Below are positions 1 to 12,860 of a DNA stretch of 64,000 nucleotides, piece after piece. The notes under the pieces were generated by a model that did not search any database, was not told the origin of the DNA, and worked only from the letters and a program-made list of their open reading frames with translations. Source of the stretch: Gamarada debralockiae (Eukaryota; Ascomycota; Leotiomycetes; Helotiales; Hyphodiscaceae). Position numbers and translations under genes: made by a program. The first letter of the stretch is position 1. Every line of letters begins with the position of its first letter. The DNA is taken from assembly GCA_002803225.1 (NCBI GenBank), contig NXFV01000700.1:124001-188000 (forward strand), given 5' to 3'.

Positions 1-162
1 GAATCTTAATTTGTGGCATGTTCGAATGCAGCTTTGAAATCTGCCGTAAAATGCGAGTACGACGAATCTAGAAGGTCAAACGGTTTGTGAGTAACACATT
101 CGGCCCCAGATATTCAATCACGTTATCTCGAGAGATCGGACGTCGGAAAGAGTGGAAGGCCG

Positions 163-702
163 TCACGATTTCAGGGGTGCGTCCATAGAGAGCGCGATCT
201 TGATAGTTTGAGCTTTCCCGCGCCCCGATACCTTGTTTCGTTTCATAGAGTCAGACATTTGTGGGACTGCTGTATTCCTGGTGTGCCTCCGAGAGAAAGA
301 ACCTAGAACTTGCATTTGAACCCGCCACAAGCCCGTAAAATTGGCCATCAGGGAGCAAGTTGTAGATCTCAAAAGTAGTACTTTGGGCAATACCCAGTCG
401 TAACCTACCATAGTGGGGTTCTCATAGCCAAAATGGAAGCGCACAAGAAATTGTTGGCGGGGGAAGAACGTGGGGTATGCTTTTATAAGTACTCCCTGCC
501 GAGTATAATTGCATTCTAGCGGTATATATGCGTAAGTAGAATGAAGCCTACGAGTCGGAGAATGAAACCCAGAGAACGGATCTATGAACCGACAATGAAA
601 ACACTTGTGACATAGAGGTGAATATCCACCTATAGTATACCATTGACCTCGAGGCAAAGTAGCACTTCCATCTCTCAATTCACATTCAATCCAGTCATCC
701 AC
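163..702 (-). other. Open reading stretch, possible exon of an unknown gene
   Basis: An open frame of about 179 codons on the minus strand begins without an ATG (the frame extends a few codons past 702 to a TAG). The conceptual product starts V-D-D-W-I-E-C-E-L-R-D-G, has a CHKCFHC cysteine cluster near residue 31 and many aromatic residues, and ends in a basic tail. This looks more protein-like than neighbouring chance frames, so it may be one exon or a gene remnant. I recognise no family. No start codon or convincing splice sites were found. Confidence 0.22.
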
Positions 703-3004
703 CTGTTTGGTATTTGCTTCATTCGGGTTCTACTAGCAAAGCCATGCTTAATCATTGCCCATTGCAATGACCTTATTCCGGCATGTCAACCGTCACTATC
801 CCTTCGCGAAACAACTCCAAAGCCATCCATCCATTCCTCTTATATCGAAGATGGGTACAACATAACACGAACCGATGCGCCGAAGGACTTAGGAGGGAGG
901 TTGCGTCTGAACTGTGCTCGTACTACACCGGAGTTGCCTTGCAGATGTCAGTCCTGATTCCCATTCCATTGCCTGCGAGTCAGCATACCATGTGGTCTGG
1001 TAACCTTGCCCCAAATAACTCTGATCTTTGACCCTCTGACCTCTCTTTGCGCACGGTAAACGAAAGCGACCTTCTTTCCGAGGTAGAACCTGTGGTAACG
1101 TCAGTTTCTTGCTATGTCCTGAACATCGATTCCACATACGTTGCGGCCTTGGTATCATCAACACCCTCAATCTTGATCAAGCTTGTGCCCGGGTTGGTGT
1201 TGCGCTTTCCACGCTGATAGCTCAGGTGGCGTCCCCTATGAACCGCATGTCAGTTCGTCATTCCATCAATGTCTTCGTAGTCCAAGAATCGCCGGTGCCC
1301 AGCGCCCCAGTAATTGATTGCTTCCCACTCATCCTCCTCAACCATCCAGCGCTAGCATTCGGGAGATCCTTCGCGGACTCGGAAATGGACATTACTCACT
1401 TGACGTAGACTAAAGACAGAGGTTAGTATCTTGTAAACTCATAGCTGCTGCAGGAATCGGAGATGGAGAGAGAGAGGAAGCTTGCGCACTCTCTACTGTT
1501 CCCTCTCCGTTTCCACACCATTACAATGGGGGAAACAGTGAGCTTACGTCTGTGGCCTCCAGTTTCGCTCGTCATCTTGACTTAGGTCTCTCGGATGGCT
1601 GAAATCGAGAGAGAAGTTCGAGTTTGTCGTGTCGTCGTAGTTGTCGAAAAGAACTTGAATTCTCTCCAAGCGAATTCCCCAAATCTCGAAAGTGGGACAC
1701 GTGATTTGCTACTTATTCTATTTCAGGAAAGGTCGAAAATAACCGAGTTTAGGCCAAGTTGATCTTCAATATTCAGTCAATTGATTTTCAAATATTGTTC
1801 GACACGGGATCTGGACTCAAAGGCTGGTATAATACCCGTCTGAACTGGAGCTTAATATATTACGTCAATCCTGCTATTTGTTTCAACGATTTGGAAGCTA
1901 AAGAGACCTTCTTCCAAGCCCCGAACTCTCAATTGCATATAGTATTATTCACTCCGATTCAATTTGAGGGCGGGCTTCAGCCGAACTTGCTACCTTCAAT
2001 TAATGATGTTCATCTTGTATTCTCATCAACACCCTGCTTTAAATATTTAGAAACCATTAAATGAATGGGACTTGTCTTGCTCTTATGCACAAGACGAATG
2101 GGAAGTGATGGACTTGCGCTCCACCTCCTGTCCTCCTCCATATCACGCAGAGATCAAAGACTCATATCACCAGGCTGTAGCTGGAGTCCAAATCGCTGAG
2201 TAAGTTCCAGTCATTCATCGTGATGTTTACCTCTAGGAAGTCGAACCTGCGCTTTGTTTACCGGAAATCTTTTCCTCGTCTTGGTAGAGTCCCTGTGCGT
2301 AAACCCCTAATCTCATCCACGGACTTGGGAGCTTCGGATTTCGCAAAAAGAAACGTGCTTCCTTTCTTGACCCTACGAGCAGGTTGTTGCGAGGAGAAGG
2401 ACAAGATTGTTCCAGAGCCAAATGATTACTGCGCAAGCTTCTAGAAAGCCCTTCCCCACCAATATCACTGAGACCACGTCACAGAGGAATTGTATCGAAC
2501 GGGATCGTCTCCGAAGATCCCATAGGACGAGGCTGAGAACAGACTCTCTAGTGTTAATCATCGATTAGAATGAAAAGGCACCGACGCAATATGCTTTCTA
2601 AGCACGCATATCTTCTTGAGCTCCGCAACTTAAATCCAGTTTTTGCCGGTCTGCGTAAATGGTGGTCTTTAGTAACACTTTTGCTTGAGAACTTCGTCCT
2701 TCACATAGCCGATGACCTCCTGAAAACCCTCCAAGAAATTTCAATCTCCCCGTCTCGACACTCAGGATCAGACAGTCATCTGTTGCGAGAAACGTGCTGT
2801 AACAGGGTCGGAGAGGTCCCGGAGTTACGTTTCCTTCGCTTGACGACTAAGACGACCCCGCCCTTAGCTCGAGGGACCAACACCGCCCAACATTTTCCCT
2901 TGAAAGAGCTTGGCCTTCCTCATAACAACAGGACCCAGATTCTCTATTCCTCACTATTCCCCCTTTACGTCATACAATCCTACAATCCTCTTGGATACCT
3001 CAAG
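703..3004. other. Noncoding stretch upstream of the G6PD gene
   Basis: No open frame here has recognisable protein character. Several 60-160 codon frames exist but look like chance. The last 60 bases before 3005 are pyrimidine-rich (CTCTATTCCTCACTATTCC type), as in strongly expressed fungal promoters, and are probably the 5' leader of the G6PD gene. Confidence 0.5.
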
Positions 3005-4983
3005 ATGGCCGACACAGTGATAAAGCCAGAAGAGCCTGTCAATGCTGGGTGAGTCTCCAGTCTTATTTTCCCGTCAAGCCTACGACACTAGAAGTCGGCG
3101 CCCGTCGAGAAAGAGCTGTCGCATCAGAGCGCCAGCTTCCCGGATGAACTGGAAATTTTCTACAAGCTGTGGGGAGATTAGAAGGCATTATTTTCAACTT
3201 TTCTTGTTTCAATGGTGTCTTTTCACGTCCTCTGATGCGCGGTTATACTAAATGGCTTTTTGCCCCACCAGCACGATCGAATTGAAGGATAACACGGTCA
3301 TTGTTGTTTTGGGTGCATCTGGCGACCTCGCGAAGAAGAAAACAGTGAGCATCCTTCGACAGCCCTTGCACGGTCTTTGCTAACCAATGTTATACAGTTC
3401 CCAGCCCTCTTTGGCCTCGTAAGTTGTGCCCCGCGGCATACAAATCGACAGACGCTGACCAATCCTCCGATAGTACCGTAATCAATTCCTCCCAAAAGAT
3501 ATCAAGATTATTGGATATGCAAGAACAAAGATGGACCATGAGGAATACCTCAGGCGCGTCAAGTCATACATTAAGACTCCAACGAAGGATATGGAGCAAC
3601 AGTTGCAGGACTTCTGTTCAATCTGCACGTATGTTTCCGGACAATACGATAAAGACGAGTCATTCGTTGAGCTACGAAAACATCTTGAGGATCTCGAGAA
3701 GAATCAAACGGAGTCGAACCGAATCTTCTACATGGCGTTGCCCCCGAGTGTCTTCACAACTGTCTCTCAACACCTCAAGAAGAACTGCTACCCTAAGTCT
3801 GGTCTTGCAAGAATCATTGTAAGACTCAGCCCTCCGTTGCAGCTACTTCACAAGCTAATTGGGTTCGTAATAGGTCGAGAAGCCATTCGGCAAGGATCTT
3901 GCAAGTTCCCGAGACCTGCAAAAGGCCCTGGAGCCAAACTGGAAGGAGGAGGAGATCTTCCGTATTGACCACTACTTGGGAAAGGAGATGGTGAAGAATA
4001 TCTTGATTCTGCGATTTGGTAACGAATTCTTCGGCGCTACGTGGAACCGGAATCACATCGACAATGTCCAGATCTCTTTCAAGGAGCCATTTGGTACGGA
4101 GGGACGTGGCGGATACTTTGACGAGTTTGGCATAATCAGAGATGTCATGCAGAACCATCTTTTGCAAGTCTTGACTCTCCTAGCCATGGAGCGACCAATC
4201 TCCTTCTCAGCAGAGGATATTCGTGATGAAAAGGTCCGAGTTTTGAGAGGAATCCCAGCTATTGAGCCGAAGAACGTCATCATCGGTCAATATGGAAAGT
4301 CGTTAGATGGCAGCAAGCCTTCTTACAAGGAAGATGATACAGTTCCCAAGGACTCCCGATGCCCAACCTTCTGCGCTATGGTGGCTTACATCAAAAACGA
4401 GCGATGGGATGGTGTACCATTCATCTTAAAGGCAGGAAAGGCTCTCAACGAGCAGAAGACCGAGATCCGAATCCAATTCAAGGATGTCACATCTGGTATC
4501 TTCAAAGACATTCCCCGAAACGAGCTCGTTATGCGAATCCAGCCCAACGAGAGTGTGTACATCAAGATGAACTCCAAGCTTCCTGGTCTGAGCATGCAAA
4601 CTGTGGTCACTGAGCTCGATTTGACCTACCGAAGACGTTTCTCCGACCTCAAGATCCCTGAGGCTTACGAGTCCCTTATTCTCGACGCTCTCAAGGGCGA
4701 TCACTCCAACTTCGTTCGTGACGATGAGTTGGATGCCAGTTGGAGAATCTTCACGCCGCTCCTCCACTACCTCGATGACAATAAGGAGATCATTCCCATG
4801 GAATACCCATATGGTAAGCCTCCCCTAAAAATTCTGACCCTGAGAGAAGAAGCTAATTATGACAAATCAGGTTCCCGTGGCCCAGCCGTTCTGGACGACT
4901 TTACCTCCTCCTACGGATACAAATTCAGCGACGCAGCCGGTTACCAATGGCCCACTACTCAAACCGCCCCCAACAAGCTGTGA
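3005..4983 (+). CDS. zwf1: Glucose-6-phosphate 1-dehydrogenase
   Basis: Cytosolic enzyme oxidising glucose 6-phosphate to 6-phosphogluconolactone with NADP+, the entry step of the oxidative pentose phosphate pathway and a main NADPH source. Six exons by hand: 3005-3048, 3272-3344, 3398-3418, 3474-3818, 3874-4813, 4871-4983, giving 511 aa, the usual fungal length. The NADP-binding loop GASGDLA lies at residues 29-35. The signature RIDHYLGKE lies at about 191-199 with the substrate lysine in HYLGK, and a conserved VEKPFG precedes it. The third exon is only 21 nt (FPALFGL), which preserves the core FPALFGLYRNQ. The first intron is long (223 nt), common in fungal G6PD genes. The start follows a pyrimidine-rich leader and matches the family N-terminus. 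Identity is very secure; the symbol follows yeast ZWF1 (Aspergillus gsdA). Confidence 0.96.
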
Positions 4984-6032
4984 GTACCTTTAGATCTAGA
5001 CCAGGAACGATAGATAGAAGGAATTGAAGTTAAGATGTGTTCTGTCTTATAGCTGATCGAGCATATCTCAATTCTGTTCTTCGCATCAAAATCCATCCAT
5101 CGTATCCTGTGCTCCAGTATCCAACTGAATATGGAGGTCTGATCCCGAGTCTCTTGGTTCATTTTGTGGCTTCGCAGGGCGTAATGGAATGGGGCAGACA
5201 CGAATTAAATGAAAAGCTTATGGAGCACATAGTGATAAATTTTGAAACGGTTCTCCATTCCCGCACGGTATTAATGCTCTTTTATAACGATCCCATTCCT
5301 TTTCACCTCTCTAGCTTCCACTCTCAACAAGTGCACAGAAATGAGATTTCGAAGAATAAGGTTCAATTTCTGAGTGGTACTTATGGGCTGCCAGTAGCCA
5401 CATTTTTCCACGCAGCATCTAGGTTAGTTTCCTCGTCGTTCTTCCTCATAGCTTCTTGGAGAATGCCTCCTTGCTTGCTCTTTGTGTGACGAATACAATA
5501 TTTTCAATCAAATTCTGGAGTTAGGTCCCTTCATCCATAGAAGATTGAGACTTTCTTATTGTTGCTGTACGTATCGTCGCCTCTCTATTAATCACCGCCA
5601 TTCCAGTTTTGGGTGGGTTCAACCAGGAGACTCTGGCTTACGAAGGCGCTTCCCTCCTGGATCTCAGCCCGGTATTCTCTAGGTTGGTCACCAGCCGATG
5701 GGGTGATGTTCAGTCGGGCTCTGGTCTGCATCCTAAGCATGCGTATGGTTGCCATTTCTGAAAGGAAACACATCTAGAGAATTATCTTCCACTTATATAT
5801 AGTCCCTTAGAGTTAGTGACAACATCACTCTCAACAAGTTCGAGATCATCCTCATGTTCGGGGTAGGGTAGCCCTGAAGTGTCACGCAAAGAAGTATCGG
5901 GGCATGTCGTAAGGGACACACGTGATTCACCCCTGAATCCCACTTGGGCGTGATTTTTGGAACCGAGAACGATTTCAACGCTGCAGAAAGAGGAAGAAAT
6001 GAGTTGAATGGGATGTCAGACATCGTATTTGT
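4984..6032. other. Intergenic stretch between convergent genes
   Basis: About 1 kb between the 3' ends of the G6PD gene and the minus-strand hydroxy-acid oxidase. It must hold both terminators. I see no open frame with protein character, no repeat and no RNA gene. Confidence 0.5.
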
Positions 6033-7558
6033 TTAATTAGAAGACTTAACATCGCCTCCATATTGGACTCTCCGGATCATGGAACGGTTGCATCCAGCAA
6101 TATTCACGATTCCTGCGAGGCCCATTGACTGATCGAGATCCGCCAGGATACCCTGAAGCACTTGCTTTGCTCCTTGCTAAGTAAGATGTCAGCGATTTCC
6201 AACTGTGGATACTTTCATGAGCGGTTGAACATACTTTTCCGGCAACTGCAAGTCCGTATATCGGAGGTCGTCCAATAAGAACGCCCTTGGCGCCTAATGA
6301 GAGTGCCTTGATGACATCGACCCCAGTTCTAATTCCACTGTCGAATAGTACCGTCAGCTTATCGCCCACTGCCTCCACAATTTCCGGTAACATCTCTAAT
6401 GAGCCTACAGCACCGTCCAGTTGTCGACCTATAAAACATTAGCAGCACCTCGAGAAATTGGCACAGATCAGTACTCACCTCCATGATTGCTAACAATAAT
6501 GCCATCACACCCATGCTCAACTGCCAATTTAGCATCTTCCGGATGCTGGATACCTTTCAAAACGATAGGTCCATCCCAATGTTTCTTTAGCAAAGCAATA
6601 CTTTCCCAAGAATGAGCAGCACCAGAAAAAACATCAGCAGTCCATTCTTGCGAAGCCTGCAGAACCTTTTCTTCAGGTGTACCTCCATGCTTCTTTGCAA
6701 ACTTTTCCCGGAAGACTGGATCCGTGAAACCTGTTCTATTCCCAATGCCCTTCATAAATGGGATGTAAGCACCGTCGAGATCCGCCGGTCTCCATGCCAA
6801 AGCCCACGTATCCAATGTCACCACCAGCACCTTGTATCCATTTGCTTTGGCTCGCTTGAGGAGGGAGATCGTAATGTCGTCGTCTTGTGGCCAGTACAGT
6901 TGGAACCATCGAGGTCCTTTGCCATTGGCTTTTGCTACTTCTTCGATGGAGGAGCTCGAAGCTGTGGAGAGGATGTAGGGTACGCCAATTTCTGAGCACA
7001 CTTCTGCGAGGCCCGTTTCCTTGTCTTCGTGGAAGATTGTCTGCACTCCAATTGGAGCCATGAGGATTGGGCTTTCTACAATCGTTCATTAGACCTTGTC
7101 AATCGAGCCATAGTTCCTGGGACACTGGCCATATGTCTCCCCAAATATTTCTGTTCTCAAATCCCGCTTCGTTGTTGGTCCTAAGGCGAATCAGCCATGG
7201 CGCCTTGTCGCACAACTCAAGATCACCTACTCAACATTCTGGGAACCATCTTCCATTGGCGGAAGGCCAGTCGATTGGCATCCATTGTAGCCCTCTCTCC
7301 TGCACCTCCTGCAACATAATTGAATGCAGTTGGCTTGAGTATACTCTTGGCTTGTTCCTCCAATTTGTTGGGATCGGTTGTAACGAGGGGGAGCTGTTGA
7401 TGCAGTATTCCAGCTAGCACAAGAGGTTAATACTTGGTTATATTATCCATTGGCCTGGGAGACTAACCTCTGTATAACTGGTTCTGAAAGGCGCCATAAT
7501 CACGCTCTTTTTTCGCGCCATCGGCGGCTTGCAATTGCTTATCCGTGGTGGAAGTCAT
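6033..7558 (-). CDS. FMN-dependent alpha-hydroxy-acid oxidase (lactate 2-monooxygenase-like)
   Basis: Flavoenzyme of the L-lactate/glycolate oxidase family, oxidising a 2-hydroxy acid to the 2-oxo acid with FMN. Hand model of six exons: 7558-7468, 7413-7231, 7180-7126, 7071-6479, 6428-6235, 6176-6033, 419 aa. Visible family blocks are FNYVAGGAG near residue 60, LMAPIGVQ near 112, [16 protein letters not shown], the substrate/FMN signature SNHGGRQLDGA (active-site His in SNHGG), and [26 protein letters not shown], the phosphate-binding end of the barrel. There is no cytochrome b5 domain, so it is not flavocytochrome b2. The wording resembles fungal proteins annotated as lactate 2-monooxygenase, but the substrate is inferred only. 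The exon 3/4 junction is the least certain: it uses GAAAG as acceptor to keep frame. No targeting signal is evident. Confidence 0.85.
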
Positions 7559-8930
7559 TGTTGAAGATGCTGAAGAGCTGAAGGTGGAAGGTGCTGTAGT
7601 CAATCGCCTTTTGAGGTTTCAAGAAGAAAAATAAAATGGGAAGAGAGAGTAGATTGCTCAGTTCTGCGCCTGAGCTCTGTAAAGGAGAATGAGGACGTGA
7701 AGGGAAGGGGTTGTGAGACATAAGAAATATAAATACCCTTCGATCTGTTAATTCCGGGGAAGCTCTTCTGCCGAGGTACGGTCTTGAAAGCCTGCTCCTC
7801 GATGTGGCGGAAAAGGAGGCAATTGGGCCTCGATTTTAGAGAGTTCTTCGAATCTTGTGCCAATCAAACGCGGCCGCACGACGAACGAGGGGCAGTCGGC
7901 TTTTGAGTTTTGAGAACACTTCAATCCTGTGAAAGCGCTCTAACCCATTCGCAAGTAACTTACTAGGTTGAAGCTAAGCAAAGAAAGTACTCGTATGAAT
8001 ATACATTCCATGCCTTCTTGAGGTGTTCATTCCCACCAGCGGAAATTTGGAGGCCAATATACCCGCACCTCAAACCGTGATACACCCATCCTCACGTACA
8101 AATAGAAGGCGGGTCTCGTCAGGAAGGCTAATCTCACCCGCCTGATTTTTCGCTCCCAACTGTCTCGGGCGGGCCCGAAACCTAGGCCACAGAGAAGCTC
8201 AAAAACAACTTCAATCACCTCGAAGTTGCCTCCCTTTGTAATCTTCTCGCTTCGTTCACCATAGTTTCGTCGCAGATTTCATGAATTGTTATGAATAATT
8301 AAAACACAAGATCATCCTCCGGGACGAACGGCATCGATAGGCAGGTGAGTCGCAGGAGAAAGTTAACGACATTTGCAACAAGTGACAAAAATTTGTACTT
8401 TTAGCCGCAGTCTGGAAGCGGTAGGTTTGGCCGGACTGCTGACAGTTTACTGCACCTCAATAGCGCTTAAGAGTCTTGGCTCTAGTTGAACCAATGAAAT
8501 GATCCAGAACTCGCTAGAAGGTCAAAAGAAACTAGTCTACTTAAGCCTTGGCAGGAGACAAGGTGTGCAAGTGAGGGGGAAAACAGGTCTACAATCGGTT
8601 TGACGGGGTGGGAGACTCCAGCTATTGGATTGTTGTGCCTTCGGAGAGGTTGATTCTGCGAGGAGCTGTGCAACCACTCTCTCGCAAACATTCTCGATGT
8701 CCAAGTGCCAAGTCGGAAGAAGAGGGTGCTTGCAGTAGAGATAAGATCGTCCCATGTCAGTCTCCTAGGAGCTAGCATGCCGCCATCTAATCGCTCATAA
8801 TATCTTGTGAGCTCCCTTAGTCTGTTTCTTTTGACTTTCTTCCTGTGTTCTTCCTTCAGTCACTCAAACAACGATACCATTTCCTTTGGGGTTTGGTTGA
8901 TAATCCACATAAGCATTGAAGTTAGTCAAC
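7559..8930. other. Divergent intergenic region with a GC-rich hairpin
   Basis: About 1.4 kb between the start of the hydroxy-acid oxidase (-) and the start of the phosphatase-like gene (+), so it should contain both promoters. It contains a perfect 7-bp inverted repeat GGCGGGT (8108-8114) / ACCCGCC (8136-8142), followed by GGGCGGGCCCG near 8168. No supported gene. Confidence 0.4.
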
Positions 8931-10427
8931 ATGCTTGCCAAACAGCTCCTCTTCCTTTCCTCCATCGTGCCTCTTATTCAAGGGCAGGAGACGGTTCTCG
9001 GAGTTTATATCTTCCACCGGCATGGGGACCGAACATCCAAGAGCTTTTCTCCCACATCTCTGACCGATCTTGGATATGCTCAAGTCTATGCTTCCGGAGA
9101 CTTCTACAGAAACCGCTACATCGATTCCAATGCTCCCTCTCCAATCTTTGCAATCAGCTCCCCCCTCGTCAGGAACTCGCAATTGAGCGTCCAAGCTCCA
9201 GTCGATACTGTTCTTCAAAACTCCGCCGCTGGATTTCTTCAAGGACTTTATCCACCAGTAGGAGCCACTCTCGGCACTCAGAAATTGGCGAACGGCACAA
9301 GCGTAGAAGCTCCATTGAATGGTTTCCAACTTATTCCCGTGAATGCTGTAGCATCAGCAGCATCCAGTGCCAATTCAGAGACCTCTGCATGGCTTCAGGG
9401 TTCCAGTGGATGTGGAAATGCTGTTGTTAGCTCCAACAACTACTATATCTCCGCGGAGTACATGCAGAAGTTGAACTCCACAGCGGCGTTCTACCAATCC
9501 ATTTTGCCTGTCATCAATGGCACCTTCACTGCTACTACAGATACATTCAGAAACGCTTACACAAGTAAGGTTCCTTGAGCTGCCCTCTGAAATTTTTACT
9601 GACACTCTATAGTCTATGATCTGATTCACGTATCCGAGATCCACAATGCAACCATTCCATCCAACGACATCCTTGCCCCCGAGACGCTTTTCCAACTGCA
9701 GACCCTAGCAGACAACCACGAGTACAACTTGGCATACAACAGCTCCGAGCCCATCCGAGCCATTGCAGGATCTACCCTCGCGGCTCAAATCCTTCAACAA
9801 CTCAACAGCACAATCACCGGCAAGTCCAAGCAACAAATCGGCATCCAATTCGGAGCCTATGCTTCATTCTTGTCTTTCTTTGGTCTCTCCCAACTCCCAG
9901 CCGTCTCCGAGAACTTCACCGGAATCGTCGACTACGCTTCCTCTATGACCTTTGAGCTTGTCACAAATGCCACAGTCTCAAACACGTCTTACCCCACCAA
10001 CAATCAAATCTTCGTCCGATTCCTGTTTTCGAACGGAACTGCGGCTGAAAATCCTCTTACCGCTTACCCACTTTTCAACCAAAGCGAGATTTTGTTGCCA
10101 TGGAACACGTTCGCTGAGCAGATGAATAAGTTTGCTATTGGAGATCAGGCCGGTTGGTGTACTGCGTGCGGAAACACTACTGGAATCTGCGCCTCCACTT
10201 CCACTGCGACCTCCTCTTCACCCTCCGCCACTGCCACTTCTTCCTCATCTGGAGGTATCTCGAATACTGTTGCAGGCGTCATTGGCGCTATGGTGACTCT
10301 GGCTGTCATTCTTGGTGTTGAGGGACTTATCTTGCTCGTAGCGGGATTGACACTCGTGAGCAAGAAGAGATTGGCTGCTGGTGCTGGCTCACCCGCTGGG
10401 AGCTTTGTTCATCCTACCAAGGCATGA
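8931..10427 (+). CDS. Secreted or wall-anchored histidine-phosphatase (acid phosphatase)-like protein
   Basis: Two exons, 8931-9564 and 9613-10427, give 482 aa. Residues 1-18 form a signal peptide, followed by GVYIFHRHGDRTSK with the histidine-phosphatase signature RHGDR at 30-34, where the first His would be the phosphorylated nucleophile. The middle is rich in N-x-S/T sequons, as in secreted glycoproteins. A Ser/Thr-rich stretch after residue 415 is followed by one hydrophobic segment (roughly 428-460) ending in a basic KKR, so the protein is probably membrane-anchored with an extracellular catalytic domain. The usual distal His-Asp of acid phosphatases is not seen: the matching segment near residue 290 reads GIQFGAYASFLSFFGL. 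Catalytic competence is therefore uncertain. The ATG at 8931 is chosen because it begins the signal peptide. Confidence 0.8.
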
Positions 10428-10647
10428 TTTGATGTGTGCGGGATGAGATGAAAGCCGTTGAAGTTTAAGATACCGCCTAGTGTAATCAGCCAGAACGGAC
10501 TATACGAATAATGATACCACGTTTAAGGATTCTTTGCAATGTTCTTTGAATTGGGTTTTCTTGGTTCCTAGATAATCATCTGTGTCATCCAAAGCCTCAA
10601 CCGACACTCAACGGCTTGATAGCTACAGCCCCCGAATCACTCGCCTC

Positions 10648-12366
10648 TTACGATCCCATGCCCTCTAACCGCCCGTCCAACCACCCACTCATCCCCGCCA
10701 TAAACTCCTCTTCTAGTACGCCCTCCTGTCAATACAGAGCCACAACCAACGGCCCACCCGACAAACTTACAACACCACGTCCCACCGCCGGGCCAGTACC
10801 CATCCCACACTGCGTAAATACCAACTTCTCCAATCTCACAACCCTCTCCTTTCCATCCTTCGGTATCTTCACAACCCCAACATTCGAAAGCTCGTACGTA
10901 TACTCCCGATTTCTATTCATTCTCTCCTGGCAGAACTGGTCTAGATCCTTGATCTGCGATACTGCATTGGATGGTTGGGCCATGGGTGTAGACGAGGGAT
11001 AGCTAGGAGGTGATTTCGGATTGGTATTGCTGCGCGATGGCTACAATGATAACTTCTTCCTGGAAGGAAGGCGGCGTTGTGGAGCGGATTGAGTGGATTA
11101 ATGGGTGGTGCCAGTCGGTGGTTATAATGGAGATGTGGCCCACGATCTCGTCGTTTGAGATACCGGTGAAGCGTCGCATGGAGTAAGGAGTTACTGCTTT
11201 GAACCCCTTCGCTACATAACTCTGCGTGCGAGACAGGAGATGATCAGGCCGTGTAGGAGGCCTGTGAGTGTGATCTTTAGACATCGACATGTTTGTAGGA
11301 TGAGTGCAACTTGAGGTTCGTTTACATTAGCTAAGAGCTGGTGGGAGGTGTAAGATTCGGTACTGGGCATAGATGGCGATGCTGCGATCCAAGCATCCAT
11401 TGGCTCAGATTAGTCGAATCGTTTGTAGTGAGCAAGAGATTGAGCTTTGGGGGGAAAGAAACCGAGACAGTCTTCGACCGCGAGGGGCTTGGCTATGTCC
11501 GAGGGCACGATATATGGCCATTCGGCTTCTAGATTCGAAAGCGAGCGAGCCTCTTGCAGGCCTTCCAGAGACGTCTTTTGGAATGCTACGTCGGAGGTGC
11601 CGTCGGCGATGGCGTGGTTGCTTATTAACGCAACGTTCACTGCTGGACTCCATTTTCCGTATGTGGGAACGGTTACTTTCCATGCTAGTTTTTGGTAGGG
11701 GTCTTTGAAGAGGTGCTGATGTGCAATGCTGAGGTGTTTGGAGAGTGCTGCGTCTTCGTCTGCTCCAGAAGCGAGACTCAGGGGTACGATCTGGACGATG
11801 TCGTTCCATTGGATCGACTGAAGCCGGGTAAATTGAGGCTCTGATCCTTCTGTGGGACGTTAGATACAGCTTACTAAAAGAAAGGGCTTGAGAAGACTTT
11901 CACGGGTGCATTGAGTCATAGGAAGAAGGCATCAATAATTGAGGGTGGACGGCAAGGATTGGTTCATGATATTAGCTAAGGAACTATTCCAGCGCTTGAA
12001 AGATTCCTGGAATGATAGATATAGACGTAGCCCTCAATTGCTCAAGCGTTTTCAATATTTGAAATGTGAGACCATCGAACGCTCTATCAACCACCCAAAC
12101 TGATCCAGAGATTGATATCATATTCCATTCCAATTCTCATCGGACTCTTATCAGAGGAGTAGCCGTTAAAGGAGAAGATAATACCAGAGAAAAAGCCCAA
12201 CTGACTTGCGAAAATTCCATGATATTCTATGTTGAGGGGCGGATGAAGGGAGGACAGATACGACTTCGAATCATGGAGCATTAAAAGTCAAGAAGATGAT
12301 GCAAGAAAAGATACCTGGCCACTGTCCAAGGGCACTTATCGTCTGAGAGACTTCTGAGTCATTCAT
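10648..12366 (-). pseudogene. Broken alcohol O-acetyltransferase (AATase)-like gene
   Basis: The remains of an AATase-family enzyme (acetyl-CoA:alcohol acetyltransferase, condensation-like fold) can be followed in order on the minus strand. An N-terminal block GQWP-EYHGIFASQLGFFSG is rebuilt over an intron (donor near 12315, acceptor near 12229). Then come QSIQWNDIVQIVPLS, the catalytic-type NHAIADGTS near 11620, LTGLLHGLIISCLARR, KGFKAVTPYSMRRF, and the C-terminal LSNVGVV...VSLSGGPLVVALY and QEGVLEEEF. The frame is interrupted by an in-frame TAA at 11410-11412 (possibly inside a cryptic intron), a one-base shift near 11215, another near 11010-11020, and a TGA at 10729-10731 where the family has Trp (Y-W-Q-E-G-V). 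The start of the model is approximate. Several independent lesions make decay more likely than missed introns or sequencing errors. Confidence 0.7.
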
Positions 12367-12860
12367 CAAACCACGAGAAAAGCTTAAAAGGACCGGCGAA
12401 AGTAGTTGGGGAAGATGAGATTCATTCCACGTGACCAGCTTCCCCGTTCCGGGCTTCAAGTCAAGCGAAAATTTCCGTTGTCGGAAAACCCGTCGTAAAC
12501 CAGCCACTGGGCTTACTCATTTTCCAATCTCCCTTCGTATCGGCCACCTATGTGGAGCCAGATTCCTTACAAACGTACGAGGTTTGCCTTCCTTTTGATT
12601 CTCGATTTTTATTTATAAAGACTTTCTCTTGAATCTTTTCTTATCGTCTTCAGAGATACGCTCTTTTTGGGACTGTTCCAAGGCCACAAGAGTGGATCTG
12701 TGGATAACTTAAAGATACTTCCGTACGCCTTCGGTCTCGCAGTTGAGTCATCGTCAGGTATCTATCGTTTTTATCCGAGAGCACAGTTCAATTGCTTATT
12801 TCCGGAAAGTTTCGTTTGAATCCAATTGCTCAACAACCTTACAAAGAAAATCATTTCATC

